DNA from: DAOUJI01 sp965237875
GTDB taxonomy: Bacteria > Chloroflexota > Dehalococcoidia > Lucifugimonadales > JAGWBF01
Assembly: GCA_965237875.1 (NCBI GenBank)
Contig: CBDEGP010000001.1
Span: 868,001-932,000, forward strand
Reading direction: 5' to 3'
DNA length: 64,000 nt
Below, in pieces: positions 18,090-26,402 of this stretch; the first letter of the stretch is position 1, and each line of letters begins with the position of its first letter. Below the pieces are notes generated by a model. It saw only the letters and a list, made by a program, of their open reading frames with translations, was not told the DNA's origin and ran no database searches. The position numbers were made by a program, and so were the translations under genes.

Positions 18090-18527
18090 ATGCCTAAAGA
18101 AGTCGAGGGCCAGATGCCGGAGCAAGACCCCGAAGATGGACGGATGCCCGAGTACGTGGTGGACGAAGCGAAACTCGTGGTCCACAGCCGGTCTCTTTCC
18201 GTGATGCTGCTCAGCCGCCGTTGCATTCAGTGTGAAGAAAAGTTGGATGCAAAGGGAGGTTCGGCTCCGTCCATCCAGCAGCAGATGAGGCAAATCTCAT
18301 CACACTGCGCCAAGCAGGACGATTTTATAAGCCCCGAAATGCCCATGCAGGAAATAGTCTTCCGCCACATGTTGAGAGGCGGCAACAAGCCGGTCAGTCT
18401 CGAGAAGCTCTTCTATGTGGTGACGGAGGAGTTTTTCACTCCCCTCAGTCCCCGCAACATCTCAATGCTGGCCCTTAGCAAGGTCTTGGACTCCGACGTT
18501 TATTACGGGTTCACCCGTTCCGCGTAG
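18090..18527 (+). CDS. Hypothetical protein with C-x2-C motif
   Basis: A 145-residue protein not recognised. I start it at the ATG at 18090, two bases after the moeA stop, with GAGGTG about 12 bases before; an upstream TTG in moeA is less likely. It contains R-R-C-I-Q-C near residue 42 and an S-H-C further on, which could bind a metal. The C-terminal half (S-L-E-K-L-F-Y-V-V-T-E-E-F) looks like a compact helical domain. The close spacing suggests co-transcription with moeA. Confidence 0.65.
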   Translation: MPKEVEGQMPEQDPEDGRMPEYVVDEAKLVVHSRSLSVMLLSRRCIQCEEKLDAKGGSAPSIQQQMRQISSHCAKQDDFISPEMPMQEIVFRHMLRGGNKPVSLEKLFYVVTEEFFTPLSPRNISMLALSKVLDSDVYYGFTRSA

Positions 18528-18549
18528 GCGGACTCATCGGCAGGGCTGT

Positions 18550-19011
18550 TTACTCAAGCCCCAGGGCCTGAAACACCTGGAAGAATTGGGCGGGATTGCC
18601 CGGCTGGTACCAGGGTATGGCGAGCGCCACTGTGCCGTCTGGGTCGATGACGAACACCGCCCGCTGGCTTCGCTTGCCGTCATCCGACACTACGCCGTAA
18701 AGCCGGGCGACGCTCAGGTCAGGGTCGGAGGCCAAAGGGAAGGGCAGTCCTCCAAGCCGCTCAATTGCGTCCTGGTGAGACTCCAGGCTGTCAGCGCTGA
18801 CGCCCAGGACCTGTGCGCCCAACTCCACCAGTGTTTCGTGCTCCTCTTTGAAGGCCGCCAGTTCTTGAACGCAGCTGGGAGTGTTGTCTTCGGTGTAGAA
18901 GGCCAGCACCACCGGACCTTGGGCCAGGGCTTGCTTCAGATCGAAGTCTCCCTGGGTTGCAGCAATGGTGAAGCAGGGGGCGGTCTGGCCCTTTTCCGGT
19001 GAGGTCATCAA
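18550..19011 (-). CDS. Peroxiredoxin of the AhpC/TSA (BCP-like) family
   Basis: A 153-residue thioredoxin-fold protein. The peroxidatic cysteine is in N-T-P-S-C-V-Q-E-L near residue 47, matching the T-P-G-C-T of BCP peroxiredoxins. V-L-G-V-S-A-D-S and F-P-L-A-S-D-P follow in family positions. It reduces peroxides with thiols. No second cysteine lies at the usual BCP position five residues later, so it may work as a 1-Cys enzyme. A TATAAT on the minus strand (19044-19049) lies upstream. Confidence 0.85.
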   Translation of the reverse strand: MMTSPEKGQTAPCFTIAATQGDFDLKQALAQGPVVLAFYTEDNTPSCVQELAAFKEEHETLVELGAQVLGVSADSLESHQDAIERLGGLPFPLASDPDLSVARLYGVVSDDGKRSQRAVFVIDPDGTVALAIPWYQPGNPAQFFQVFQALGLE

Positions 19012-19122
19012 CCGTTCCTAGTCTTGATGGGTTCTGCCGGACGATTATAGCAAACGGCCATACAATGCAACGAAACGGCCTCCTATTGCGTTGCGGCTGC
19101 CCTGGTGTTAGGTTGTTGCTCG

Positions 19123-19494
19123 ATGGCTACTCTGTGGGCAAGGACCTCGACCTTTGACTCCGTTCAGGTGGGCGACGATATGCCCATTTTGATCAAAGAC
19201 CTGTTTTCGGACGCGCTCGAACCGGGATCTCCGGCCTTTGTTGGATTTGCCAGGGAACTGCTTGAAAAGGGACTCCCGCGAGAAAAAGTCCATGCAGAGG
19301 GGAGCAGCGTTGAGCTTGTCTCCTCCGGCGTGGTCCAGAAAAGCGATACGCTCACCTTCTCAGGTCGGGTGTCGGGCAAGAGGACCGAGGCAGGCGCCGG
19401 GTTCATTGATTGCGAGGTACAGGGAGTCAACCAAGAAAATGAAGCGGTGGCCCAGCTTAGAGCCGCCGTCCGGTTCGATCCGCCGTCAAGCTAG
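19123..19494 (+). CDS. Small MaoC-like hot-dog protein
   Basis: A 123-residue protein starting with V-Q-V-G-D-D-M-P. Its second half (K-S-D-T-L-T-F-S-G-R-V-S-G-K-R, then V-N-Q-E-N-E) matches the C-terminal strands of MaoC-like hydratases. The catalytic Asp/His segment of (R)-specific enoyl-CoA hydratases is not evident, so it may be a thioester-binding partner rather than a complete hydratase. The stop overlaps the end of the next, opposite gene by four bases. Confidence 0.55.
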   Translation: MATLWARTSTFDSVQVGDDMPILIKDLFSDALEPGSPAFVGFARELLEKGLPREKVHAEGSSVELVSSGVVQKSDTLTFSGRVSGKRTEAGAGFIDCEVQGVNQENEAVAQLRAAVRFDPPSS

Positions 19495-19754
19495 TTTCTA
19501 GCCAGCAGTGTCTGGAACTCCAACGTCTCTAGGTCCCGCCCCGCTTTAAGACACGCGACTGCGTATTCGGTGGCCATCCGTGCGAACCCGGAATATTTGA
19601 GGACGTGGCTTCCCACGACCACTGCCGGGACAGTTCCTTCCAACTCCACCCTGAGGGCGCTTTGGTCTTGAAGGTCCAAGTCCAGCCTTATGGCGATGCC
19701 GCTGAGCTTTTCGATCTTGTCCTTGATCTTGTCAAGGAACTCTTGGTCATCCAT
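19491..19754 (-). CDS. Small hypothetical protein
   Basis: An 87-residue acidic protein starting M-D-D-Q-E-F-L-D-K-I-K; the longer open frame to 19856 overlaps the flavin reductase gene and is unlikely. The sequence alternates helix (I-K-D-K-I-E-K-L) and strand (A-I-R-L-D-L-D-L, V-P-A-V-V-V-G) and has no recognised motif. It follows the flavin reductase gene on the same strand after 19 bases, so the two may be co-transcribed. Confidence 0.55.
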   Translation of the reverse strand: MDDQEFLDKIKDKIEKLSGIAIRLDLDLQDQSALRVELEGTVPAVVVGSHVLKYSGFARMATEYAVACLKAGRDLETLEFQTLLARN

Positions 19755-19773
19755 GTGCCGAGGCCGCGCCGGT

Positions 19774-20250
19774 CTACCCTCCGTAGAACCAGCCGGTGTC
19801 CCACATCTCCATCGGCTTGTCGTCTCTCCGCTCCTGAGCGTCAACCACCTCTCCAACGAAGACCGAGTGGTCGCCGTGTTCGATGCTGCCGACTACGTTG
19901 CATTCGAAGTAGCAGTAGACCTCATCCAGGACCGGGGCCCCGGTGGCTCCGGCGGCGAAGGCGTGACCGTTGATCTGGTTGCCCTCGACCTTGCTGGGCC
20001 GGAAGAAGTCCTCCGCTATCTGTTTCTGGTCGGCGGACAGGACGTTGACGGAGAAGGAGTTTGACTTCTTCACCGTCTCATGGAGTCCACTGTCTGTCTT
20101 CACCCCCACCATTATCAACGGAGGCGAAAAAGACGCTTGGGACAACCAGTTGACTGTGCCTGCCGAGGAGTCGCCGTCGGCCGTTGAGCCTAAGACATAC
20201 ATGCCGTAGCTGATTTGCCTGAGCGCCTTCTTCTTGACGTCCGGGTCCAT
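19774..20250 (-). CDS. Flavin reductase-like FMN-binding protein
   Basis: A 158-residue protein with the split-barrel flavin reductase pattern: I-S-Y-G-M-Y-V-L-G near the start, V-N-W-L-S-Q-A-S-F-S-P-P-L near 34, F-S-V-N-V-L near 67, and H-S-V-F-V-G-E-V-V late. Family members reduce FMN with NAD(P)H or carry FMN in small oxidoreductases. GGAGGTG stands a few bases before the ATG. A partner oxygenase is not adjacent. Confidence 0.85.
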   Translation of the reverse strand: MDPDVKKKALRQISYGMYVLGSTADGDSSAGTVNWLSQASFSPPLIMVGVKTDSGLHETVKKSNSFSVNVLSADQKQIAEDFFRPSKVEGNQINGHAFAAGATGAPVLDEVYCYFECNVVGSIEHGDHSVFVGEVVDAQERRDDKPMEMWDTGWFYGG

Positions 20251-20319
20251 TCGACACCTCCTGTATTTTGCGTCAGAGCCTTTTAATGCCCTTTAACTGC
20301 CCTTTAATTGGAAATAGGT

Positions 20320-21087
20320 TCAAGCATGCTTCAACAGGGCTTCGGCGACCTGCGCCGGGCGTTCCAGGGCCGCCTCGTGGCATGCGTCCAATTCCTTTTC
20401 TATCTCGACGTGTGGGAGTTTTTCGGCCATGCGTCTCTGGAGAGGGCTGGGCACGAGCCTGTCCCTCCAGAGGGGCACGTAGCTTATGGGGAAGTCGAAG
20501 TTGAGGCTGCCAAGCTGATGGCGAGCCGAAAGCATTATCGACGGTATTGTCCTATACCATCCGGAGGCCAGGATGCTGTCGAACGTGGTCATCCCATTGC
20601 AGTAGACATGGTCGATCACCGCCTTGGCCAGCTTGATATCTTTCTTGCGGGCCCCCGTAGGCTTTCTGGACATAATCTTGAACATCATCCTGGCCGCCCG
20701 CGGGAGGGTGTCCAGCGTACTCTTTCCCTGGTCGGGAACGACTCCGGCAAGCAGGATGACCCTGCGGGGCGGGGTCTCCAGCATCGCAGCGGCGCGCAGT
20801 ACGTAAGGCGCGGAAAGACCGTGGCCCACCATTATCAGGTCGCGGAGACCAAGGTCCTTCACCGGGTCCAGGATGGCTTTTATGAAGTCGTCGGCGGTGT
20901 AGGGCCCGGCGCCGTTCGTTTCCTCAGAGCCGTGCCCGGGCAGGTCGGGGGCCGCCACCTCGCCTGCCTTGCGCTGGGCATAAAGCCTGGGCGGGTTCCC
21001 TTGGGGCGCCGTCAGCTGTCCCCACACGCGTCCCCACCACCATGAAGCGTGGCCGGCATCGGGAATAAGTAGGAAGTCTGCCATCAA
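20320..21087 (-). CDS. Alpha/beta-hydrolase-fold protein lacking the nucleophile serine
   Basis: A 255-residue protein of the methylesterase/hydroxynitrile-lyase-like branch of alpha/beta-hydrolases, starting F-L-L-I-P-D-A-G-H-A-S-W-W-W. The nucleophile elbow reads V-G-H-G-L-S-A instead of G-H-S-x-G, so glycine occupies the serine position. The late histidine is present (D-A-C-H-E-A-A). Ordinary esterase chemistry is therefore unlikely. It may bind ligand or use another mechanism. A TATACT hexamer about 9 bases before the ATG suggests a very short leader. Confidence 0.8.
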   Translation of the reverse strand: MMADFLLIPDAGHASWWWGRVWGQLTAPQGNPPRLYAQRKAGEVAAPDLPGHGSEETNGAGPYTADDFIKAILDPVKDLGLRDLIMVGHGLSAPYVLRAAAMLETPPRRVILLAGVVPDQGKSTLDTLPRAARMMFKIMSRKPTGARKKDIKLAKAVIDHVYCNGMTTFDSILASGWYRTIPSIMLSARHQLGSLNFDFPISYVPLWRDRLVPSPLQRRMAEKLPHVEIEKELDACHEAALERPAQVAEALLKHA

Positions 21088-21290
21088 CAGTTAGTATACA
21101 ATCGACAACCATGAGGCGCCAGTTTTTCCCCGATAAGCCGGCATACGTTGCTTAATGGGGGTCAGCCGGCAATCGGTTGTCCGATAAATGGGACATCGAC
21201 GAGCTGCCGGGGGTGTGTGGCAGCGACGGGGTTTCTTGTCCCGGTCCTTTCCGATGCGTAGAATTTCTGGACTGGCGGGCCGCCGGACCA

Positions 21291-21296
21291 TATAAT
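21291..21296 (+). promoter_or_regulatory. Probable -10 box for the Gfo/Idh gene
   Basis: A perfect TATAAT, 58 bases before the start at 21354; a weak -35 (TGGACT) lies 17 bases upstream. The rest of the 21088-21353 gap holds no recognised gene. Confidence 0.4.
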
Positions 21297-21353
21297 CAGA
21301 CCCAAACATCGTTATCCGTGGTTCTCCATTGGAGGTCAGACGGGGGAGGTCAG

Positions 21354-22397
21354 ATGAGCAACGGCAACGTACGCATTGGAATCGTGGGAGCGGGAAACAA
21401 TATGAGGGTAAGGCATATACCGGGTTTCCGGGCGGTTGACGGCGTGGAGATAGTAAGCGTCTCCAACCGCAGCCGAGAGTCCAGCGAGAGGGCGGCGGGG
21501 GAGTTTGAGATACCTGTCGTCTACGACAACTGGATTGACCTTGTGGAGGCCGACGACACGGAGGCCATCTGCATAGGCACGTGGCCGTACATGCATTGTC
21601 AAATGACCTTGGCGGCCCTCGAAAACGACAAACACGTTCTATGTGAAGCGCGCATGGCCATGAACGCCGAGGAAGCCAGGATGATGCTGGACGCGTCCCG
21701 CCTGAAGCCCCACCTGATTACGCAAATCGTCCCGTCGCCTCTCAGCTTCAAGGTGGACGCCACCCTTCAAGGGCTAGTGGCCGACGGCTACCTGGGAGAC
21801 CTGCTGGCTATCGATGTCCAGGTCAACACGCCCGATTTCATAGACAGGGACAGTCCCCTTCACTGGCGGCACGATAGAGGGCTCAGCGGGTTCAACACTC
21901 TCTCGATGGGCATTTGGTATGAGGCCATGATGCGCTGGGTCGGGCCCGCCACCAGAGTGATGGCCATGACCAGGGTGAACGTGGGCCGGCGTAAGGATGA
22001 AACGGGAGAGCTCCGGTTTATCACCGTGCCGGACCACGTGGACATTCTGTGCGACATGGCCTGCGGGGCGCAGGCCCACATGCGGTTCAGCGTCGTTACA
22101 GGACTGGCTGCGCCTCCGCAGGTGTGGATATACGGCAGCGAGGGCACCGTGAGGTTGGACGGGCCTCCGGCGCTGAAGGTCTACGGCGCCAAACGGGGGC
22201 AGAGCGCATTGGCGGAGATTCCCGTGGCGCCGGACAAAGAATACTCCTGGAGAGTGGAAGAGGAGTTCGTCAGCGCCATTCGGGGCGCGGAAAAGATTAC
22301 ACGCACCCCGTTCGACGCGGGTGTCCAATACATGGAGTTCACCGAGGCTGTATACCGCAGTTCCCAGACCGGGCAGGCGGTGGCGCTGCCCTTATAA
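21354..22397 (+). CDS. Gfo/Idh/MocA-family oxidoreductase
   Basis: A 347-residue protein. GGGGGAGG five bases upstream fixes the ATG at 21354; the frame remains open to 21177. The N-terminal Rossmann motif G-I-V-G-A-G-N-N-M binds NAD(P). The family E-K-P motif is replaced by C-E-A-R-M-A near residue 96, so the usual catalytic lysine is absent. The C-terminal domain carries H-W-R-H-D and G-F-N-T-L-S-M-G. The substrate is probably a sugar or cyclitol derivative. It stands 31 bases before the next gene. Confidence 0.85.
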   Translation: MSNGNVRIGIVGAGNNMRVRHIPGFRAVDGVEIVSVSNRSRESSERAAGEFEIPVVYDNWIDLVEADDTEAICIGTWPYMHCQMTLAALENDKHVLCEARMAMNAEEARMMLDASRLKPHLITQIVPSPLSFKVDATLQGLVADGYLGDLLAIDVQVNTPDFIDRDSPLHWRHDRGLSGFNTLSMGIWYEAMMRWVGPATRVMAMTRVNVGRRKDETGELRFITVPDHVDILCDMACGAQAHMRFSVVTGLAAPPQVWIYGSEGTVRLDGPPALKVYGAKRGQSALAEIPVAPDKEYSWRVEEEFVSAIRGAEKITRTPFDAGVQYMEFTEAVYRSSQTGQAVALPL

Positions 22398-22428
22398 ACC
22401 CGGATTTGTTCCCTGCGCAAAGTTTGAT

Positions 22429-23868
22429 ATGGACTTGAAAAAGGCGGATAATGTTGCCGGGTCGCCTGTAAGTTGGCAGCGAAGCTTGGGCATGGCGGCT
22501 GTGGCGGCGGTCCTGCTGGCCATTTCAGCCACAGCTTGTGAAAACCAGAGGATGGACAGGGTCTCAGAGACGGCGGCGCCCCAAGAGAAGGATGTTCCGA
22601 CAACCCGCCCCGCCGAGCCCTTTTCAGGGATAGACACACCAGGAGTTAGCTTGAATCGTATAGCCTACGTGGGCAACGACGGCAACCTGTTCACCATCAA
22701 CCCCGACGGCACTGAAGTATCCAAGCTGACCACAACCGATCTTCGTGTTGGACCGTCCGGCCCCGTGCTGGCCCAGACTGCCCAGACACAGCTCTTTTAC
22801 GCCTGGCCCACGTGGTCTCCCGACAGCGCCAAGATAGCCGCTTCTCTCATTGCGGTTAACGGGAATGACGTCCGTTTGTCGGTGGAAGTCATTGACGTTT
22901 CCAACGGCGAGTCGACCCGGGTGTACACCAACCAGCCGAATACAAGCTCGATTGCAAGAGGCGCCCCGCACTATCTCTACTGGACGCCGGACAGCGCCAG
23001 GATCACCTTCTTGGCCGCCGAACCGTCCACTTTGACGCTGTTTGCCGCCGACCCCAGCGGCTCCAGCCCGGCTGCGAATGTAATCTCCGGAAGTCCTCTG
23101 TACTTCGCCTTCAGCTCGCATGGAGAGGTCGCGGTCTTCCACTTAGGGGAGGAGCTGCTGCGCTCCACGTACGTCTCAGGAGAGATAGGCGCTCAGGAGA
23201 ACATAGGCTCCGCGGGGTACGGCTTCAAGACCCCCGCGGTCTCCCCCGACGGAGGCCGCTTTGCCTATGCCGCCCGCGACCTGGCGTCGGGTTCCGAGGC
23301 CCTTTTCATCGGAGACCCAAAGGGTTCACCGGACCAGGCCAGAGCCGTCACCGACCTGGGCCCCTCCTCGGCGCTGGTATGGTCGCCTGCCGGGACGCAT
23401 CTTGCGGCGGCGGAGAGCCTGGCAACCGCTAGCCAAATCTACGACCGGATGATTCTCGTCAGCGGAGACGGCGCATCCACGAGGATAGCGGTCAACGAGC
23501 CCTTCCTCTCCTTCTTCTGGTCTCCCACGGGAGACAAGATCGTCTACGTGGCTTTTGACCAGATTGAACAGACTTTCACGTGGAAATATGTGGAAGTGGA
23601 CGGAGGGGAACCTGTTAAGATGATTGAATTCATGCCGTCGGGGGACTTTCTAACGCTTCTAACCTTCTTCGATCAATATGCCCTGTCAAACTCAATATGG
23701 TCGCCGGATGGAACGCAAATCCTATTCAGCGGGACCACGGACGCGGGAGGAGTGCGTAGGAACGGGTCTTCACCCAGTGTGGACCACGTGTACGTCATCG
23801 ACGTAAAAGAAGGTTCCGTGCCCCGTGAGATTGCCGCCTCTCCGCTGGCTGTCTGGTCCTGGAGATAA
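22429..23868 (+). CDS. TolB/WD40-like beta-propeller lipoprotein
   Basis: A 479-residue protein with a positively charged start, a hydrophobic stretch and the lipobox A-T-A-C near residue 32. Repeated blades follow, with W-S-P-D-S-A, W-T-P-D-S-A-R, V-S-P-D-G-G-R, W-S-P-T-G-D-K and W-S-P-D-G-T-Q, the hallmark of PD40/TolB propellers. It is probably anchored on the outer membrane face or cell surface as a binding scaffold. It ends four bases before the next lipoprotein gene, so it heads an operon of envelope genes. Confidence 0.85.
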   Translation: MDLKKADNVAGSPVSWQRSLGMAAVAAVLLAISATACENQRMDRVSETAAPQEKDVPTTRPAEPFSGIDTPGVSLNRIAYVGNDGNLFTINPDGTEVSKLTTTDLRVGPSGPVLAQTAQTQLFYAWPTWSPDSAKIAASLIAVNGNDVRLSVEVIDVSNGESTRVYTNQPNTSSIARGAPHYLYWTPDSARITFLAAEPSTLTLFAADPSGSSPAANVISGSPLYFAFSSHGEVAVFHLGEELLRSTYVSGEIGAQENIGSAGYGFKTPAVSPDGGRFAYAARDLASGSEALFIGDPKGSPDQARAVTDLGPSSALVWSPAGTHLAAAESLATASQIYDRMILVSGDGASTRIAVNEPFLSFFWSPTGDKIVYVAFDQIEQTFTWKYVEVDGGEPVKMIEFMPSGDFLTLLTFFDQYALSNSIWSPDGTQILFSGTTDAGGVRRNGSSPSVDHVYVIDVKEGSVPREIAASPLAVWSWR

Positions 23869-23872
23869 GGAG

Positions 23873-24631
23873 ATGAAGTTGTCCCAGACATTCGGTCGCC
23901 GGTTGTCAATTGCAGCGCTGCTGACGAGTTTCCTGTTTCTGGCTGCCGCGTGTGAAGCGGGGGCCACGCCCACCGCTGCTCCGACTCCCACGCCAACCCC
24001 GGCGTTGACGGTGGACGATTTGCTTTCGAGCGTGGTGGAAAAGCTGACTGCCATGTCGGCGGCGAAGTTCAAGTTGGTCGACGAAGTGGAATCGGGCGCC
24101 CAGTTCTTCGGAACGACCTTCAAGAGCATGGAGGGAGAAGTGAAGGCTCCCGACAGCTTCAGGATGCTGGTGGACGTGGTTGCTCCGGGTTTTGGGTTTG
24201 TGCAAATCGAAATGATGGCGGTCGGGGACCAGGCATACATGAAGTTCTCCAAAGATGCGCCGTGGAACCCTCTGCCCCTGGAGCAGGTGCCCTTCAACTT
24301 CGGAGGGATAGGCGTGACTTTAAGCGAAGTGCTGCCCATCATCAAGGACGTGTCCATTACCGGCAAGGAGTCCATCGGGGGCTCCCAGGCTATCCGCGTA
24401 CAGGGGAACGTTGTGTCTGAGGACTTGTCGAACCTCATCACGTCGGTGGACTCGGGTCATGCCGTCGTGTTGACCTTGTGGATAGAGGAGGCTGAGCATA
24501 CTTTGCGTCAGATAAGGATAGAGGGTCAACTCTACGACGACGACGCACCGGGAACGAAGCGTCTGCTGACCATCGAAGACGTCAACGTCCCGGTTGACAT
24601 CCAGTTGCCGGATACAGCCTCCGGACAGTGA
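23873..24631 (+). CDS. LppX/LprG-like lipoprotein
   Basis: A 252-residue lipoprotein: signal with lipobox L-A-A-A-C near residue 27, a P-T-A-A-P-T-P-T-P linker, then an LppX_LprAFG-like fold. It alternates strands (F-K-L-V-D-E-V, V-K-A-P-D-S-F, M-K-F-S-K-D) and ends with a threonine- and aspartate-rich strand. Mycobacterial relatives have a large hydrophobic cavity that carries lipids or lipoglycans. AAGGAG stands close before the ATG at 23873. The stop overlaps the MFS start by four bases, as in the lprG-P55 operon. Confidence 0.8.
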   Translation: MKLSQTFGRRLSIAALLTSFLFLAAACEAGATPTAAPTPTPTPALTVDDLLSSVVEKLTAMSAAKFKLVDEVESGAQFFGTTFKSMEGEVKAPDSFRMLVDVVAPGFGFVQIEMMAVGDQAYMKFSKDAPWNPLPLEQVPFNFGGIGVTLSEVLPIIKDVSITGKESIGGSQAIRVQGNVVSEDLSNLITSVDSGHAVVLTLWIEEAEHTLRQIRIEGQLYDDDAPGTKRLLTIEDVNVPVDIQLPDTASGQ

Positions 24632-26106
24632 GTCTCACCAGGTCGGGTCTCTCCTCCCTAGGCTCTTCCCCGGCCGTTGTCCTGGGCATCCTATGCCTGG
24701 GAGTTTTCTCCACTGCACTGGACCAGACCGTTGTCGTTGCGGCATTGCCCAGCGTGATGGTGGACGTCGAGATTCCCCTTACAGACCTGGACAAGGCGTC
24801 CTGGATCGTCACCGGGTATTTGATCGGCTATACGGTGGCGATGCCGTTGGCGGGGCGGCTGTCCGACGTCTACGGCCGCATCAGGATATTCCAGGCGGCT
24901 CTGGTCTTGTTTGCCGTTGGATCGGCGTTGGTGGCGGTTGCCCCGGACTTCTCCTGGATCGTGTCCGCCAGGGTGCTCCAGGCCATCGGAGGCGGGGCCA
25001 CGGTCCCCATAGGCTTGGCGATAGCTGTGGGAGCCGTAGTTCCAGAGAAGAGAGGGGTGGCCCTGGGACTCGTGGCCGCCTCGGCCGAGGCTGGGTCCGT
25101 GTTGGGTCCCCTCTACGGAGGGGCCATTATCGAATGGATCGGCTGGCGGTGGATATTCTGGCTGGACATACCCCAGAGCTTCATTCTGATAGGGCTCCTG
25201 GTCATTTTGCCAAACCGTGCGAACCCTGCGGCGAAGATGGACTACTTTGGAGCGCTGGCGCTGGGAGGGGCCCTCACCGTACTGACCCTGGCGCTGTCCC
25301 AGAGAAGCATCTTTTCAGGGGAGTCGATAATCCCCTATCTTCTGGCCGCCCTGGGGGTTTTCCTGGTTCTCGTATTGATCGTGGTGGAGAGAAGGGCGGT
25401 CCAGCCGCTGCTGGCGTCTTTCCTGTACAGTTCCAGGGCGTTTTTGTCGTCCAGCATAACCCAGTTCATGGTGGGAGTCGCCTTGATCATCGCCCTGGTA
25501 ACCGTGCCCCTTATGGCCAGCACCGTCATGGAGAAGAAGGCTTGGGAGAGCGCCCTCCACCTGGTCCGTCTTACGTCCGCCATTCCGGTTGGAGCGGTGG
25601 TGGGGGGCTACATTCTGCGTTGGACGGGAGTGAGGCCGGTGTGCATAACCGGCCTTGGGTTTATGGGAGTGGGTCTGCTGTTCATGAGCGGTTGGGAGAC
25701 TCAAGTGGACGAAATCAGGCTGTCTCTGCCTTTGGTCGCCGCCGGCCTGGGATTCGGGCTGGTCATACCGCCGATAACCGTCAGCGCTCTGAGCGCTTCA
25801 CCCAGTCACTATTGGGGCGCTGCGGCCTCATTGATCACCGCCTCGCGAATGGTGGGGATGGCGTTGGGGCTCGCTGCCTTGTCCGCCTGGGGCATAGAGC
25901 GCTTTTACAGCTTGACCGCCCACGTGACGCTGGGTTCGACGCTCGAGGAGAGCGAGGCTCCCTTGATAGAGGCCGGGGTGACTGTATTCCAGAACCTCTT
26001 CATGGTGGCGGGCTTCCTGTCTCTGGTCGCCATTCTGCCTGCATTGCTGATGAGGACGGAAGAGGTCGAAGAACCGGGAGGCTTGGAAGCTGAAGGCGCC
26101 GCCTAA
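24628..26106 (+). CDS. MFS transporter of the DHA2 (14-helix) type, P55-like
   Basis: A 492-residue membrane protein with about 14 hydrophobic helices. The DHA2 motif C region L-D-Q-T-V-V-V-A-A-L-P is in helix 1, motif A G-R-L-S-D-V-Y-G-R follows helix 2, and G-P-L-Y-G-G lies in helix 5. The GTG start overlaps the lipoprotein stop (GTGA), so the pair is translationally coupled. In Mycobacterium the LprG/P55 pair exports triacylglycerol and lipoglycans; multidrug efflux is the alternative. A 499-residue frame antiparallel in codon phase is a shadow. Confidence 0.88.
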   Translation: MSLTRSGLSSLGSSPAVVLGILCLGVFSTALDQTVVVAALPSVMVDVEIPLTDLDKASWIVTGYLIGYTVAMPLAGRLSDVYGRIRIFQAALVLFAVGSALVAVAPDFSWIVSARVLQAIGGGATVPIGLAIAVGAVVPEKRGVALGLVAASAEAGSVLGPLYGGAIIEWIGWRWIFWLDIPQSFILIGLLVILPNRANPAAKMDYFGALALGGALTVLTLALSQRSIFSGESIIPYLLAALGVFLVLVLIVVERRAVQPLLASFLYSSRAFLSSSITQFMVGVALIIALVTVPLMASTVMEKKAWESALHLVRLTSAIPVGAVVGGYILRWTGVRPVCITGLGFMGVGLLFMSGWETQVDEIRLSLPLVAAGLGFGLVIPPITVSALSASPSHYWGAAASLITASRMVGMALGLAALSAWGIERFYSLTAHVTLGSTLEESEAPLIEAGVTVFQNLFMVAGFLSLVAILPALLMRTEEVEEPGGLEAEGAA

Positions 26107-26138
26107 CGCTGTCCCTACGAACCGAGCCCGGACAAAAG

Positions 26139-26154
26139 CATGGCAGATGCCATG
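26139..26154. promoter_or_regulatory. 7-bp perfect inverted repeat upstream of the radical SAM promoter
   Basis: CATGGCA-GA-TGCCATG is a perfect 7-bp palindrome with a two-base centre, ending 10 bases before the -35 box. It could be an activator site or a hairpin; no T-run follows, so it does not look like a terminator of the MFS gene. Confidence 0.35.
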
Positions 26155-26164
26155 TCACAACCGA

Positions 26165-26193
26165 TTGACAACGAAATCGGGCCTAAGTACACT
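26165..26193 (+). promoter_or_regulatory. Promoter of the radical SAM/PAP2 pair
   Basis: A perfect -35 TTGACA (26165-26170), a 17-base spacer and TACACT (26188-26193). The transcript would have a leader of about 200 bases before the start at 26403, in which I see no recognised riboswitch. Confidence 0.55.
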
Positions 26194-26402
26194 TTGATTC
26201 CACTGGGCGTCTCCCCAACATTCGGGGTCCCACACATAAAGTTATGAGTTCCCCCCTTGTAAATCAGCGGTCGGAGATGGGATCGGGCTGCTATCCATCA
26301 GGTAAAGGCGGCGACACTGGGGAGCCGGACTGTCCAGTTGAAATCGACCGCCATCGTCTCCGTCTTTCTTTTATGAGGCGGTCTTTCGTTAGGGATGTGT
26401 AG

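Noticed and set aside
24594..26093. A 499-residue plus-strand frame overlapping the MFS gene in another phase
   Set aside because: Its composition is dominated by Gly, Arg and Pro, and it has no family pattern, while the overlapping frame is a clear MFS transporter.
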